A DNA stretch of 64,000 nucleotides from Pseudalkalibacillus decolorationis (GCF_024609785.1 NZ_JANHJQ010000008.1:145292-209291), one strand, 5' to 3'; positions 1 through 8,756 are shown, counted from the first letter of the stretch. Numbers and translations: made by a program. Notes: a model not told the origin generated them from the letters alone.

Positions 1-66
1 AAACAAATACCGATATACATCACAAGCGTATTCTTCATAAAACTGATCCAATGTCTTTTTTCGCAT
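1..66 (-). CDS. ECF-type RNA polymerase sigma factor, N-terminal end only
   Basis: Reading the minus strand from the ATG at 66 gives 22 residues, beginning MRKKTLDQFYEEYACDVYRY, before the window edge. The FYEEY...DVYRYL pattern is the start of sigma-70 region 2 in ECF sigma factors, which bind core RNA polymerase and direct it to stress or envelope promoters. A purine-rich ribosome binding site (GGAGAGGGG) precedes the ATG. Only the first helix is visible, so the sigma-70 assignment is good but the group is unknown, and any anti-sigma partner lies outside the window. Confidence 0.6.
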   Translation of the reverse strand, partial: MRKKTLDQFYEEYACDVYRYLF

Positions 67-364
67 CTGCTTCCCCTCTCCGGACTAACCACGTATGAAT
101 GCTAAAATTGTTACAGTAGTTTGTAATTTTTTTATCCAACACAAGTAAAACACCGCTCAAGAAATGAACGATGTTGTACAAAGAGCAGATTAACTTTTGG
201 ATACATTAAACCTCACCAGGAAATTTTAGGGCTAAAATCACAACTTCATGGTTTATTTTTTGATAGTATATTCTAAATTAACAATTCTGGATAATCCTTT
301 GTATTTTCCAAACTCCTCGGTATAAGACAACTTTTCCCTGAGTGGGACTGGCCAAATAACGTGG

Positions 365-637
365 TTACTCATTTTTAAAATCTTTTGGTGAAAAACTCTG
401 GATGAACTCAGTCGTGTTCTGAACTTTCACATCTTTATACGCTTGACGGCTCTCATTAATCATTCTTTTGAGATCACCATCTGATTCGACCTCAGATTGA
501 ATGGTTGGTTGTTCTTCTTCTTGAAGCACAACAGTGAACCTACCCTTTCCAGGAATCACAAACTGAGTGACGGAGTTTTCTCTATCCATTTTCTTAATAT
601 GCCGTAATAAGTCATATGAGGAATTTATTTTTCGCAT
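365..637 (-). CDS. hypothetical protein, 90 aa
   Basis: A 90-residue soluble protein with no signal peptide or membrane segment. An excellent ribosome binding site (GAGGAGG, about 7 nt before the ATG) supports it as a real gene. The N-terminal half has a beta-rich look (SVTQFVIPGKGRFTVVLQEEE), followed by a charged helical stretch (DLKRMINESRQAYKDVKV). The shape would suit a small DNA- or partner-binding protein such as an antitoxin, but no partner gene is adjacent and I do not recognise the family. About 300 bp of apparently empty sequence separates it from the sigma factor gene. Confidence 0.55.
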   Translation of the reverse strand: MRKINSSYDLLRHIKKMDRENSVTQFVIPGKGRFTVVLQEEEQPTIQSEVESDGDLKRMINESRQAYKDVKVQNTTEFIQSFSPKDFKNE

Positions 638-717
638 TGCAAAGCCTCCTCAAGAATTTATTAACTAAATTTTATCATAACTTTATTCTAAATTCTTAAA
701 CCATTAAATTGTTACTT

Positions 718-891
718 TTACACCCTGTTTGAACAGAAAACAAATGTACCAAAAATCGTATTAAAGTAATAATCCCTAAATTCTAATTCTTGCCCTGGAC
801 TTTGCTGGTAAACCACCTCGAACCAATTGGATTTCTGCTCAATTAGTTCCATCAACCGATCATAGTTTTTGATAAACCACTCACTCATCAT
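718..891 (-). CDS. hypothetical small protein, 57 aa
   Basis: A short open frame starting MMSEWFIKNYDRLMELIEQK and ending FGTFVFCSNRV. It has an amphipathic N-terminal helix and an aromatic-rich second half (WFEVVY, FRDYYFNTIFGTFVF). A G-rich element (GTGGGGGCAG) sits about 4 nt upstream of the ATG pair. It lies in the same orientation between two other minus-strand genes. I do not recognise the family. Composition and spacing look coding, but at this length chance cannot be excluded. Confidence 0.4.
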   Translation of the reverse strand: MMSEWFIKNYDRLMELIEQKSNWFEVVYQQSPGQELEFRDYYFNTIFGTFVFCSNRV

Positions 892-956
892 TATCTGCCC
901 CCACTAGTTAAGAGATACGATTTTTGAAACCTTCGACGCCGGTGCCTTTGCCTAAA

Positions 957-1604
957 TTACTCCTCTTTAATCACCAATCCTAAAGCCTTTGCAAATCCAA
1001 TAGCCTGCTCATTAGAAATGATGCATCCTTCAAGTTTCTCTATTGAAATTGTTAGTTTTTCAAATGAGCAGGTGCTTAAATCGATCCCTTTTAAAATTGT
1101 TCCAGATAGGTTTGCTTCATTCAAATCACATTGATCGAATGCTACATTTTTAAACTTCGCCTCATAAAAATCGGCATTACAAAGGTAAGATGCTTGGAAC
1201 TTTACATTCTTACAATCTGAATATCCAAACGCCGCCAGTTTGCCAATACATTCATCAAATAAGACATTGCGTAATGTGGAGCCCGAAAGATTCATTCCGA
1301 GCATTTTGCATTCCTTCATTTCCACTCTATGTACGATTGCATCACCAAAATCAGCATTTGAAAGATCACACTTGTCGAAAACAACATCGGTCAAATCATT
1401 GAATCGAAAAGAAACGTCTTGAAACGTAACATTTTTGAACACGACCTTTTCAAAACAAAGCTTTTCTATTGATTCTCCAGTTATTTCACAGTCATTAACG
1501 ATTCCCATCTGAAAATATCGCTCGTGATGAATTTCTTCCTCTAGACTGATGGGGGATAATTCAGCTGGGACCTTTGGTGATTGCAGTTTCGTTGATACAG
1601 TCAT
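957..1604 (-). CDS. pentapeptide repeat protein
   Basis: A 215-residue protein in which residues from about 35 to 190 fall into A(D/N)LXX-type pentapeptide units, for example NADFGDAIV, CDLNEANLSGT and LCNADFYEAKF. Such proteins fold as a right-handed quadrilateral beta helix. Some members (Qnr, MfpA) mimic DNA and protect gyrase, while most have no known role. The repeats here are rich in Cys and Lys (FDKCDLSNADF, FDQCDLNEANL), and no catalytic domain or membrane segment is attached. The non-repeat N-terminus (about 30 residues) is acidic. A repeat element (1641-1737) lies just upstream, in the promoter region. Fold assignment is firm; function is unknown. Confidence 0.85.
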   Translation of the reverse strand: MTVSTKLQSPKVPAELSPISLEEEIHHERYFQMGIVNDCEITGESIEKLCFEKVVFKNVTFQDVSFRFNDLTDVVFDKCDLSNADFGDAIVHRVEMKECKMLGMNLSGSTLRNVLFDECIGKLAAFGYSDCKNVKFQASYLCNADFYEAKFKNVAFDQCDLNEANLSGTILKGIDLSTCSFEKLTISIEKLEGCIISNEQAIGFAKALGLVIKEE

Positions 1605-1640
1605 GATAACATCCTTCCCAAAAACATATTTATTTCTTTT

Positions 1641-1737
1641 TACACGTTAAAAAAGTATAAAAATACTTTCTATAGTATAAGCGCAACTACGGCGATCGCA
1701 AGCGCTAAGGCTTGGCACTAGCCAAGTTTTCTTTATT
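1641..1737 (+). repeat. MITE-like repeat, family A copy 1
   Basis: An element reading CACGTTAAAAAAGTATAAAA at its left end and CCAAGTTTTCTTTATTA at its right. It contains an AGTATAAAAATACT-type hairpin and a CTTGGC...GCCAAG hairpin. Near-identical copies occur at 11989-12083, 26254-26350, 62572-62661 and 62662-62758. Its right end runs into the 3' end of the acetyltransferase gene at 1705-2256. Confidence 0.8.
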
Positions 1738-2256
1738 AAACCACTCATTCTCTAACATGCTCATTTCCCATGCGCTCCAATATTCATTGCCTATCTTTCT
1801 GAAGTCTCTCAGTAATCCTTCTTTTTTAAAACCTACTTTTTCATAACTAGCGATTGCAGGTTTATTGAAATCAAATACACCAAGGCTAACCCTGTGAAGG
1901 CGAAGTTGTTCAAATGCTACTCTCAGTATTTCTCTCACCATCATCTGACTGATACCTTGACCTCTGAAACTTTTATCTCCTACTAAAACTTTACCGATTC
2001 TTGCTGACCTGTTTTTTCTGTCTATCTTTCCTAAAGAGATGTGTCCAATTACATTACCTTCTTCTTTATAAATGACTTTATAGACCAGCCTATCTGAGCC
2101 ATCATTATTTGCCCTCTTAATATATTGTTCTATCTGAGTTTCGTCCAAAGGATAATTGAACTCGGGTCCTCCCCACTGAAGAAGAAGCTCAGGAGAATCA
2201 ATCCAATTCACTAGTTGCTTGACATCTGATCGGTCAAAATACTTTAGATAAATCAC
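1705..2256 (-). CDS. GNAT family N-acetyltransferase (RimJ/RimL-like)
   Basis: A GNAT acetyltransferase of the RimJ/RimL (Acetyltransf_3) type that transfers acetyl from acetyl-CoA to an amine. The acetyl-CoA loop is visible as VGDKSFRGQGIS (Q/R-x-x-G-x-G/A pattern), followed by the typical HRVSLGVFDFNKPAIASYEKVGF segment. The start is placed at the GTG at 2256, because AGAGGTGG lies at the right distance; an upstream in-frame TTG at 2277 would add seven residues. The last eight codons (ENLASAKP plus stop) come from the repeat element at 1641-1737, so the natural C-terminus has probably been replaced. The substrate is unknown. Confidence 0.8.
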   Translation of the reverse strand: MIYLKYFDRSDVKQLVNWIDSPELLLQWGGPEFNYPLDETQIEQYIKRANNDGSDRLVYKVIYKEEGNVIGHISLGKIDRKNRSARIGKVLVGDKSFRGQGISQMMVREILRVAFEQLRLHRVSLGVFDFNKPAIASYEKVGFKKEGLLRDFRKIGNEYWSAWEMSMLENEWFNKENLASAKP

Positions 2257-2388
2257 AACAACCACCTCTTTATCCAACTATGATTTTTGTACATTATTCT
2301 TCTGATTTTCCAAGTAATCCGTAATTGTCAGAATACTAGGAATATATTACCGGTTTAAATGATTCATAGAGTTTGTTTTAATTTTAGT

Positions 2389-3012
2389 ATGAAAACGATT
2401 ACGAAGATTTTACTCATCCTATCATTGTCAGTCACTTTAGTCACTGGATTAAATAAAGAAGCATTCGCTGCATCCTCACATACTGTTCAATCAGGTGATA
2501 CGATGTGGAAAATTGCTATGCGTTACCAAGTTGGGGTATCTGAAATAATCAATGCAAATCCTCAGGTAAACAACCCTAACCTAATTTATCCTGGCAAACG
2601 GATTACCATCCCTGAGTTGAACGGTGTAAAATCCCTAGAGGAACAAGTGGTAGATCTCGTTAATAAAGAAAGAGCGAAACATGGTTTACAACCACTTAAG
2701 GCGAATTGGGAATTATCAAGGGTGGCAAGATTCAAGTCGAAGGATATGATTGAAAAAAATTATTTCAGTCATACTTCTCCTACGTACGGAAGTCCTTTTC
2801 AAATGATGAAAGACTTTGGCATTTCTTACAGAGCAGCCGGCGAGAACATTGCGGCTGGTCAAAGTACAGCTCAAGAGGTAATGAACGGATGGATGAACAG
2901 TGATGGCCATCGCAAAAACATTCTATCAAGCAGATATACTGAAATCGGAGTCGGATATGCTAAAGGAGGGAGCTACGGTCACTACTGGACTCAAATGTTC
3001 ATAAGTCGTTAA
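2389..3012 (+). CDS. secreted LysM-CAP domain protein (YkwD/SafA-like)
   Basis: A secreted cell-wall-associated protein. A signal peptide (MKTITKILLILSLSVTLVTG...AFA) is followed by one LysM peptidoglycan-binding domain (HTVQSGDTMWKIAMRYQVGV through PGKRITIPE). A C-terminal CAP/SCP domain carries the expected motifs: YFSHTSP, GENIAAG, and DGHRKNIL near the end. CAP proteins of this kind in Bacillus (YkwD and relatives) are exported and often spore- or wall-associated; their activity is unsettled. I place the start at the Met that opens the signal peptide; an in-frame ATG at 2359 would add ten residues. Neither start has a clear ribosome binding site. A hairpin terminator follows directly. Confidence 0.85.
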   Translation: MKTITKILLILSLSVTLVTGLNKEAFAASSHTVQSGDTMWKIAMRYQVGVSEIINANPQVNNPNLIYPGKRITIPELNGVKSLEEQVVDLVNKERAKHGLQPLKANWELSRVARFKSKDMIEKNYFSHTSPTYGSPFQMMKDFGISYRAAGENIAAGQSTAQEVMNGWMNSDGHRKNILSSRYTEIGVGYAKGGSYGHYWTQMFISR

Positions 3013-3017
3013 TTTTT

Positions 3018-3062
3018 GAGGGGCTGACCAATTGATTGTAAACGAATATTGGTTCAGCCTCT
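3018..3062 (+). terminator. stem-loop terminator after the LysM-CAP gene
   Basis: GAGGGGCTGACCAA pairs with TTGGTTCAGCCTCTT across a loop of about 16 nt, followed by ATCTTTTTG. It lies 6 bp past the stop codon. Confidence 0.75.
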
Positions 3063-3094
3063 TATCTTTTTGACATTGAGTAGGTTTAGGTACG

Positions 3095-3147
3095 TTCGCT
3101 GATATATTTTGATTTTCGCCGATATAATCAGGATTTCGCTGATATAA
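3095..3147. repeat. degenerate 20-bp tandem repeat, three units
   Basis: The core TTCGC(T/C)GATATA recurs at 3095, 3115 and 3135, a 20-bp period. It lies between the CAP gene and the 3' end of the Fsr-like transporter. A related block with a 21-bp period (4810-4913) lies on the other side of the transporter. Confidence 0.7.
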
Positions 3148-3380
3148 TGAATTCACATCACTCAAATGTACCAGATTCTATCTGCCTTGATATCCAACTC
3201 TTCTAGAAAACAGAATCCCGCTTTAAAATCCCGCATTCAGCAAATAAAACTTCAATTTTCACCGATAATCATTAGTACAACCCAATACACTAGCCACATA
3301 CACCTTATTGACTCCATTTTGATACCCGATAAAGCTAGAATTCTTCTTCCAACTGTATTTGTAATCAGTCAACCTTCATT

Positions 3381-4613
3381 TTATGACTCACTTGACCACT
3401 TTTCCAATGTTTCATCTTTTGGAAGCAGCATCGTAAACAGGCCGAGCAATGGTAAAAAGCTGACAAAAAGCATCGTGAATGAAATGCTTGTCACATCCGC
3501 CATTTTTCCAAGCAGTACTGACCCAATTGCGCCCATTCCAAAAGCCAGACCAACAATGAGCCCGGATACCATACCGATTCGACCAGGCATAAGCTCTTGG
3601 GCATAAACGACGGTGACCGAAAAACTCGTGTTAAGGATAAATCCGATTATGAAGAATAGCGGAATGACCATGAATAAACCTACATGCGGTAAAATTAAAG
3701 CAAGAGGTGCAGTTCCAGCCAACGACCAGAAAATCATATTTCTTTTACCAAGTCGGTCAGCAAGCGGTCCTCCTAAAAATGTTCCAAGAACTCCAGCGCC
3801 CATGTAGACAAAAATATAAAATTGCGCCTGTCGAATGGATAAGCCATAATCCTCTATTAAGTAGAATTGATAGTAGTTTCCGATTCCTGAAAAATACCAT
3901 GACCGTGCAAAAACTAAAAATACAAGAACACCCAATGCAAAAAGAACCTTCTTTTTTCTAGTATGAGGGACGTTCTTCTTATGAGTTGTTTTGGTAACCC
4001 GTGGGAAGTTCACTAGCTGTTTACTGTACCATCCAGAAATATACAGTAAAACAAAAATGGCGATTGCAGCAAAAGAAGTGAACCAAATTGCTCCGAATTG
4101 CCCAAGTGGGACAAATACGAGAGCCGTCATAATCGGTGCAAGAGATGTCCCTGTATTTCCTCCCACCTGATAGATAGATTGAGCAAGTCCCCTTCTGTTT
4201 CCAGCTGCCATATAAGCCACACGTGAACCTTCCGGATGAAAGGCAGCAGATCCAAGGCCAATTCCAATAACGGATAAAATAATGTATGTAAATGAATCCG
4301 CATAGGCGATCCCCAACATTCCAATCAGGCTCGCTCCCATACCCACCGGCATCAGATAGGGAGAAGTCGATTTATCCGTGTACCACCCGACCACCGGCTG
4401 CATGACTGAAGAGGTAATATTCAGGGTGAACGCAATCCAACCTAACTGCGTAAACGATAAACCCATGGATCGTTCTAGTATTGGGAAAATTGCTGGAATC
4501 ACCGCTTGCATCGAATCATTCAACATATGGACAAAGCTAATTGCAAAGAGAATGGAATACATCGTCACAGCAGGTTTTTGTGAAGGATTTGCCTTTAAGG
4601 TTCCGACAGCCAT
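3381..4613 (-). CDS. fsr: MFS efflux transporter, Fsr (fosmidomycin resistance) type
   Basis: A 12-helix major facilitator of about 410 residues. The segments SFVHMLNDSMQAVIPAIFP, GWIAFTLNITSSVMQPVVGW and GSAAFHPEGSRVAYMA are hallmarks of the Fsr subfamily, proton-driven exporters named after fosmidomycin resistance. The real substrate here is unknown. The start is set at the Met at 4613, because AAGAAGGAAAACAG immediately upstream is a good ribosome binding site; the in-frame ATG at 4631 lacks one. The gene is monocistronic and flanked on both sides by related short tandem repeats. Confidence 0.85.
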   Translation of the reverse strand: MAVGTLKANPSQKPAVTMYSILFAISFVHMLNDSMQAVIPAIFPILERSMGLSFTQLGWIAFTLNITSSVMQPVVGWYTDKSTSPYLMPVGMGASLIGMLGIAYADSFTYIILSVIGIGLGSAAFHPEGSRVAYMAAGNRRGLAQSIYQVGGNTGTSLAPIMTALVFVPLGQFGAIWFTSFAAIAIFVLLYISGWYSKQLVNFPRVTKTTHKKNVPHTRKKKVLFALGVLVFLVFARSWYFSGIGNYYQFYLIEDYGLSIRQAQFYIFVYMGAGVLGTFLGGPLADRLGKRNMIFWSLAGTAPLALILPHVGLFMVIPLFFIIGFILNTSFSVTVVYAQELMPGRIGMVSGLIVGLAFGMGAIGSVLLGKMADVTSISFTMLFVSFLPLLGLFTMLLPKDETLEKWSSES

Positions 4614-4631
4614 CTGTTTTCCTTCTTTCAT

Positions 4632-5141
4632 TTTTAAGTAATTATCTAAAAATTAGCATAACACGATATGTCATTCGTTGGATAATGGAATGCTCTCAAC
4701 CATAATAATCCTTTTGTAAAAGAACCGTCTTCCACAATGGGTGGAGATGCGTTCTATTTTCGAATTTAAAAGTTAAATTTCAAGCAAAATTATGGACCTT
4801 TTTACTATGCGTGGCCGATTTAATTCAATCCGTGGCCGATTTATTGGATTTCGTGGCCGAATTTTTTAATCTGTGACCGATATATTGAATTTCGTGGCCG
4901 AATTAATATTTGGGTCGGAGGTAAAATGCATATTTATTCTCCAAAAAGATAACCCGACTCACGCGTTTTCCACCTAAATTGGTTACAACGGATGATTTCA
5001 CCCTAGAAACTTATAATTCTACTCGATTTATTTCTCGAAATGGTCTAATACCTCATCAATATGCCTTTAACTAATAATCTTAATTTTCACTATCGTCTAA
5101 TTGCTTCTTGCTGAAAAATTATCCACCTAAAAAAAGGTTTA
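4632..5141. other. intergenic region of about 500 bp
   Basis: No convincing gene. The stretch holds a 21-bp tandem repeat block (4810-4913) and AT-rich sequence that presumably includes the promoter of the Fsr-like gene, though I cannot assign a -35/-10 pair with confidence. Confidence 0.6.
4810..4913. repeat. 21-bp tandem repeat, five units
   Basis: The core CGTGGCCGA(T/A)TT recurs at 4810, 4831, 4852, 4872 (variant GTGACCGATA) and 4893. Spacing is 20-21 bp. No open frame runs through it on either strand. Confidence 0.8.
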
Positions 5142-5166
5142 GACTGTCCCAATGAATGAGACAGTC
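5125..5166 (-). terminator. terminator of the MFS gene at 5200
   Basis: GACTGTC (5142-5148) pairs with GACAGTC (5160-5166). Read on the minus strand the stem is followed by TAAACCTTTTTTTAGG. Confidence 0.75.
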
Positions 5167-5199
5167 AATTATTCTGCACGATCATTATTTTTCCTACGC

Positions 5200-6453
5200 T
5201 TAGCCTACCTTCTTCATCTCAATCTCATTTTTCCTCACATCAAGTTGTGGTGCGATCAAATAGTAGATAAGTGTGCCTGCTAATCCAGTAAGCGTTATAA
5301 ATATCGCCATCACACTAGAAGGCAGGATTGCACCTAGAGTTACTGTGACCGAAGCGATCAGCATCGAGAGGTTGAACTTCAATCCGTTAAACGCCATGTA
5401 TGAGCTACGTGCATCATCTGGTGGAATTGATGCCATGTATGACTGTTCCACAGGGACACGGAACACTTCCATGATTGTCAGCACAGCCATCATTACAAAC
5501 AGAATCCATATACTATTCGAGTATGCAAGTACGCCATTACAGATGGTATAAACGAAACAGCTTGTCACGAGAACCGTTTTATCTTTAAAAGAGTCCGTCA
5601 ATTTCGTGACAAACAACATTAATAGTGCAACGAGGATCGTGTTTTCGCTCCGTAAGAACCCCATCATTCTCACTCCATCAATGTCCCACCACAAAAACTG
5701 CTGAGTAGGCATTTCATCAGTCAGTCGAATCCCTATGTAATTCGTGAGATGGAACTCAAGTGAGAGGATCAATACACCAGCAAGAACGAACATGACAAAC
5801 AGACGGTCATGCAACACTCTTTTATAATTCGAAAATAGCTGCAGGACATGTCCAGTTGCTGTCAAATTTGACTCCACTGGTGCATAGCTTTCATCGATGA
5901 AAAAGGCAATCAACACAACGACTACAGCCGTCACGACACTCAATGCTAGGAATAGTTCGAACAAATAATCCTTGAACAAAAATGCCCCGATAATTCCACC
6001 AATTGCGATCGACAAGTTGTTTGCCCAGTAAGTGATTGAATACATTAGCTTCCTCTGATCCGGCGAACTAACATCAATTAACATCGCCTGATTCGCTGGA
6101 CCCGCCAGCCCCCAACAAATACTGTTCACTGTCATCATGAAAAAGGTGATCAACGGCTCATTGAACCACGGCGAATTGCAAATCATCATTGTTGTAAAAG
6201 CTAATAACCGTAATACTTCTGCAAAAAGCATGATCTTTTTCCTGCCAAATTGATCGGCAAAATATCCTCCGATAAATGTAATTCCAATCCCGACAAACAC
6301 ATTCACCAGTAACAGCATTCCTGCAACCTTTGCCCCAAAATGAAAAGCAAGGTAAATCGCCATAAACGGGAAAATCATACTGCCAACAAAACGGCTCATA
6401 AATGATTCAATGATCCGTACCTTAATGTTCCGATGAAAATCTCTAAACCTCAT
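5200..6453 (-). CDS. MFS transporter, MdtH/YttB-like
   Basis: A 417-residue, 12-helix major facilitator. The loop 2-3 signature is present as GGYFADQFGRKKIML, and the first half has the drug:proton antiporter look (SRFVGSMIFPFMAIYL, ANQAMLIDVSSPDQRKLMYS). The central loop carries an unusually long segment with no obvious helix (residues about 245-275, TNYIGIRLTDEMPTQQFLWW), as in MdtH-type carriers. A GTGGGGAT element sits 4 nt before the ATG. It is monocistronic with its own terminator. The substrate cannot be inferred. Confidence 0.8.
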   Translation of the reverse strand: MRFRDFHRNIKVRIIESFMSRFVGSMIFPFMAIYLAFHFGAKVAGMLLLVNVFVGIGITFIGGYFADQFGRKKIMLFAEVLRLLAFTTMMICNSPWFNEPLITFFMMTVNSICWGLAGPANQAMLIDVSSPDQRKLMYSITYWANNLSIAIGGIIGAFLFKDYLFELFLALSVVTAVVVVLIAFFIDESYAPVESNLTATGHVLQLFSNYKRVLHDRLFVMFVLAGVLILSLEFHLTNYIGIRLTDEMPTQQFLWWDIDGVRMMGFLRSENTILVALLMLFVTKLTDSFKDKTVLVTSCFVYTICNGVLAYSNSIWILFVMMAVLTIMEVFRVPVEQSYMASIPPDDARSSYMAFNGLKFNLSMLIASVTVTLGAILPSSVMAIFITLTGLAGTLIYYLIAPQLDVRKNEIEMKKVG

Positions 6454-6684
6454 AGAATCCCCACTCTCTATCTTTTATGTATACATTACTATACAGGATT
6501 TTCCTGAAAAATAAATCATAAATTGGAATGGATTCTGCTACGACTTTCGGTGTAGAACGTGTTTATATCCGTACTCTTCTGAAGAGAACGAATCCCATAT
6601 TGCATAATAAACCTCTCTGCGATATCTCTACTTCCACATAAAAAAGGTGCGATTTTACGATGGACCGCACCCCCGTTTTTAAGG

Positions 6685-7125
6685 CTATTCCGTTCCCTTT
6701 GCATAAACCTTGATCGATTCTCCACTGACACCATAGGCTTCTGTTAGATGATCCCATCCGTATTTTTCATAGTATCCATCCAAATCAGTTGTTAAATATA
6801 GTTTTTTAAACCCCTTTTTCGACGTTTCAAAAAGGGAATGTTGAAGTAACTTAGAACCAATTTCCTGTCCCCTATATGCTGGGTCTACATACAAACAAGC
6901 GAGCCACGGATATAAATCCTGACGACTGTTCAAATCATTCCTGAGCATGGCATACGTACCAATGATCCGTTCATCTTTTACTGCGATATAAAACCTTGGG
7001 ATTTCATCCGTCGTTTTGCATGAATGGGATATACAGTCGTAATAAAAATTATAATTATCTTTGTTTCCCCACTGTTCCCAAAACACTGCCACAGCCTTTT
7101 CAAATAGATCCATCCTCTTCTGCAA
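6685..7125 (-). CDS. GNAT family N-acetyltransferase
   Basis: A single-domain GNAT enzyme of about 146 residues. It has an acetyl-CoA binding loop (LYVDPAYRGQEIGSKLLQHSL) and the typical beta-4 lead-in IPRFYIAVKDERIIGTYAML. The start shown (TTG, 7125) is the first conventional start codon in frame, but its spacing to a ribosome binding site is poor. A strong AAAAAGGAG lies at about 7150-7158. The codons at the right distance from it are ACG (7141-7143) and CTG (7138-7140), reading on as LEIIGLQKRMD, so the native start may be non-standard or mutated. The substrate is unknown. Confidence 0.75.
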   Translation of the reverse strand: MQKRMDLFEKAVAVFWEQWGNKDNYNFYYDCISHSCKTTDEIPRFYIAVKDERIIGTYAMLRNDLNSRQDLYPWLACLYVDPAYRGQEIGSKLLQHSLFETSKKGFKKLYLTTDLDGYYEKYGWDHLTEAYGVSGESIKVYAKGTE

Positions 7126-7302
7126 TCCAATGATTTCCAGCGTCTATCACTCCTTTTTCCCTTGTTTTCCTGCTTCATTCAATTATAACCATTCAGCTTA
7201 GATATAGGGTATACTGGTTTATAATCAAACGAAGGTTCAAATTAATTATGTAATCAATGGTAAAACTTAGTTTAGCTAAAAAATGCATTGGAGTGAAGTA
7301 CG

Positions 7303-7932
7303 TTGATTGGAATTACGAGTTTTGGACTCTTTTTATTAACCGCGTTTTTGATGAATATCACTCCTGGAACGGATACTATGTACATCGTAAGCAGAAGTGC
7401 ATCTCAAGGAGTAAAAGCAGGGGTTTATTCTGTTCTTGGGATTTCTACTGGTTCATTCGTTCATACTATCTTAGCTGCTATTGGTCTATCAGTAATTCTT
7501 ACGACCTCAGTTGTACTTTTCACAGTTATTAAACTGGTAGGGGCAGCATACTTGATTTACCTTGGAGTAAGAATGGTAATACAAAAAACATCCAATTTGG
7601 AACTTTCACGCACAAAAAATATGTCTTTAAAAAAGATATATACACAAGGGCTTATCACGAATGTAACGAATCCGAAAGTCGCTTTATTTTTTATATCCTT
7701 TCTTCCACAATTTATTTCAAGTAATAATGACTATGGTCCTTTACCATTTATCATCTTAGGTCTTTCTTTTGTTGTAACGGGGACTATTTGGTGTTTATTA
7801 GTCGCTGTTTTTTCTTCCTATGCAACAAAAAAATTAAGAAATAATCCTAAATTAGAATTTATCTTAAATAAAGTAACGGGTATCATTTTCATTGGATTAG
7901 GAATCAAGTTGTTAGAGACCAAAGCAACGTAA
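7303..7932 (+). CDS. LysE/RhtB family amino-acid exporter
   Basis: A 209-residue, six-helix membrane protein of the LysE/RhtB superfamily, exporters of amino acids such as homoserine, threonine or lysine. The family signature is clear: N-terminal FLMNITPGTDTMYIV, then GVKAGVYSVLGISTGSFVH and TQGLITNVTNPKVALFFISFLPQF. The TTG start at 7303 is supported by GGAGTG about 7 nt upstream. A second, more distant LysE-type gene lies at 9692-10324. The substrate is unknown. Confidence 0.88.
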   Translation: MIGITSFGLFLLTAFLMNITPGTDTMYIVSRSASQGVKAGVYSVLGISTGSFVHTILAAIGLSVILTTSVVLFTVIKLVGAAYLIYLGVRMVIQKTSNLELSRTKNMSLKKIYTQGLITNVTNPKVALFFISFLPQFISSNNDYGPLPFIILGLSFVVTGTIWCLLVAVFSSYATKKLRNNPKLEFILNKVTGIIFIGLGIKLLETKAT

Positions 7933-7999
7933 CAACCTGGACTTCCATGTTTTTCTATAAAATACCTTGAAAGGAAACTTAATAAGAAAGGAGTTAGGA

Positions 8000-8713
8000 A
8001 TGACTAATACGAATCGTCTTGCACCATTAGAAGCTGCAAGGATGTTTGTTCAAGAGAACTTTCCAAACTATCAAGGAGCTTTGTTAGCAGGAAGTGTCGT
8101 TCGGGGTGAAGCAACGGATACATCCGACTTAGATATTGTTATATTTGATGAAAGCAAGCCCTCGTCGTATCGACAATCCCTAATCGATTTTGGTTGGCCA
8201 ATCGAAGTTTTTGTCCATAACCTTACCTCTTATCAAACATTTTTCGAAAGTGATTATAAACGGGCAAGACCCTCCTTACAAAGAATGGTGTCAGAAGGAT
8301 TGGTCTTACAAGATAAAGGAATCATAGATAAAATTAAAAAAGAAGCAAATACGATTCTGGAAAAAGGACCCGAAAAATGGTCATCCCAAACGATCGAGAC
8401 GAAACGGTATTTTATAACGGATACACTTGGTGATTTCATTGGTTCTAATAACCGAGCAGAAGAGCTTCTAATCATAAGTACATTGGCGAATCACTTACAC
8501 GAATTCATCCTTAGAACGAATGGTCGCTGGATCGGATCATCGAAATGGATCATCCGAGAGTTAAATCAATTCAATCGTGACCTTACTGAACGTTACGTTG
8601 ATGCCCTAGAGACGTACTATACAACAAACGATAAAAAGAAAATAATCGAGTTTACAGACGAGGTATTAAAGCCTTATGGAGGGCGGTTGTTTGACGGGTT
8701 TACGATCGGTTAA
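8000..8713 (+). CDS. nucleotidyltransferase-fold protein
   Basis: The N-terminal third has the minimal nucleotidyltransferase signature GSVVRG...TSDLDIVIFD, with the two metal-binding aspartates of the polymerase-beta fold. The rest (about residues 100-237) is helical and resembles the C-terminal domains of aminoglycoside-type nucleotidyltransferases. Such proteins move a nucleotide onto a small molecule, protein or RNA; the substrate is not apparent. I set the start at the ATG at 8000, because AAAGGAG lies 8 nt upstream; an in-frame ATG at 7967 adds 11 residues with no ribosome binding site. It lies 67 bp after the LysE gene on the same strand and may be co-transcribed. Confidence 0.75.
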   Translation: MTNTNRLAPLEAARMFVQENFPNYQGALLAGSVVRGEATDTSDLDIVIFDESKPSSYRQSLIDFGWPIEVFVHNLTSYQTFFESDYKRARPSLQRMVSEGLVLQDKGIIDKIKKEANTILEKGPEKWSSQTIETKRYFITDTLGDFIGSNNRAEELLIISTLANHLHEFILRTNGRWIGSSKWIIRELNQFNRDLTERYVDALETYYTTNDKKKIIEFTDEVLKPYGGRLFDGFTIG

Positions 8714-8756
8714 CACCTATTCTGTATAAATATCGAATTTGTGAGAAAAATACTCC

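Noticed and set aside
6516..6757. Frames of 64-72 codons downstream of the GNAT gene
   Set aside because: They overlap the 3' end of the GNAT gene in other frames and lack translation signals.
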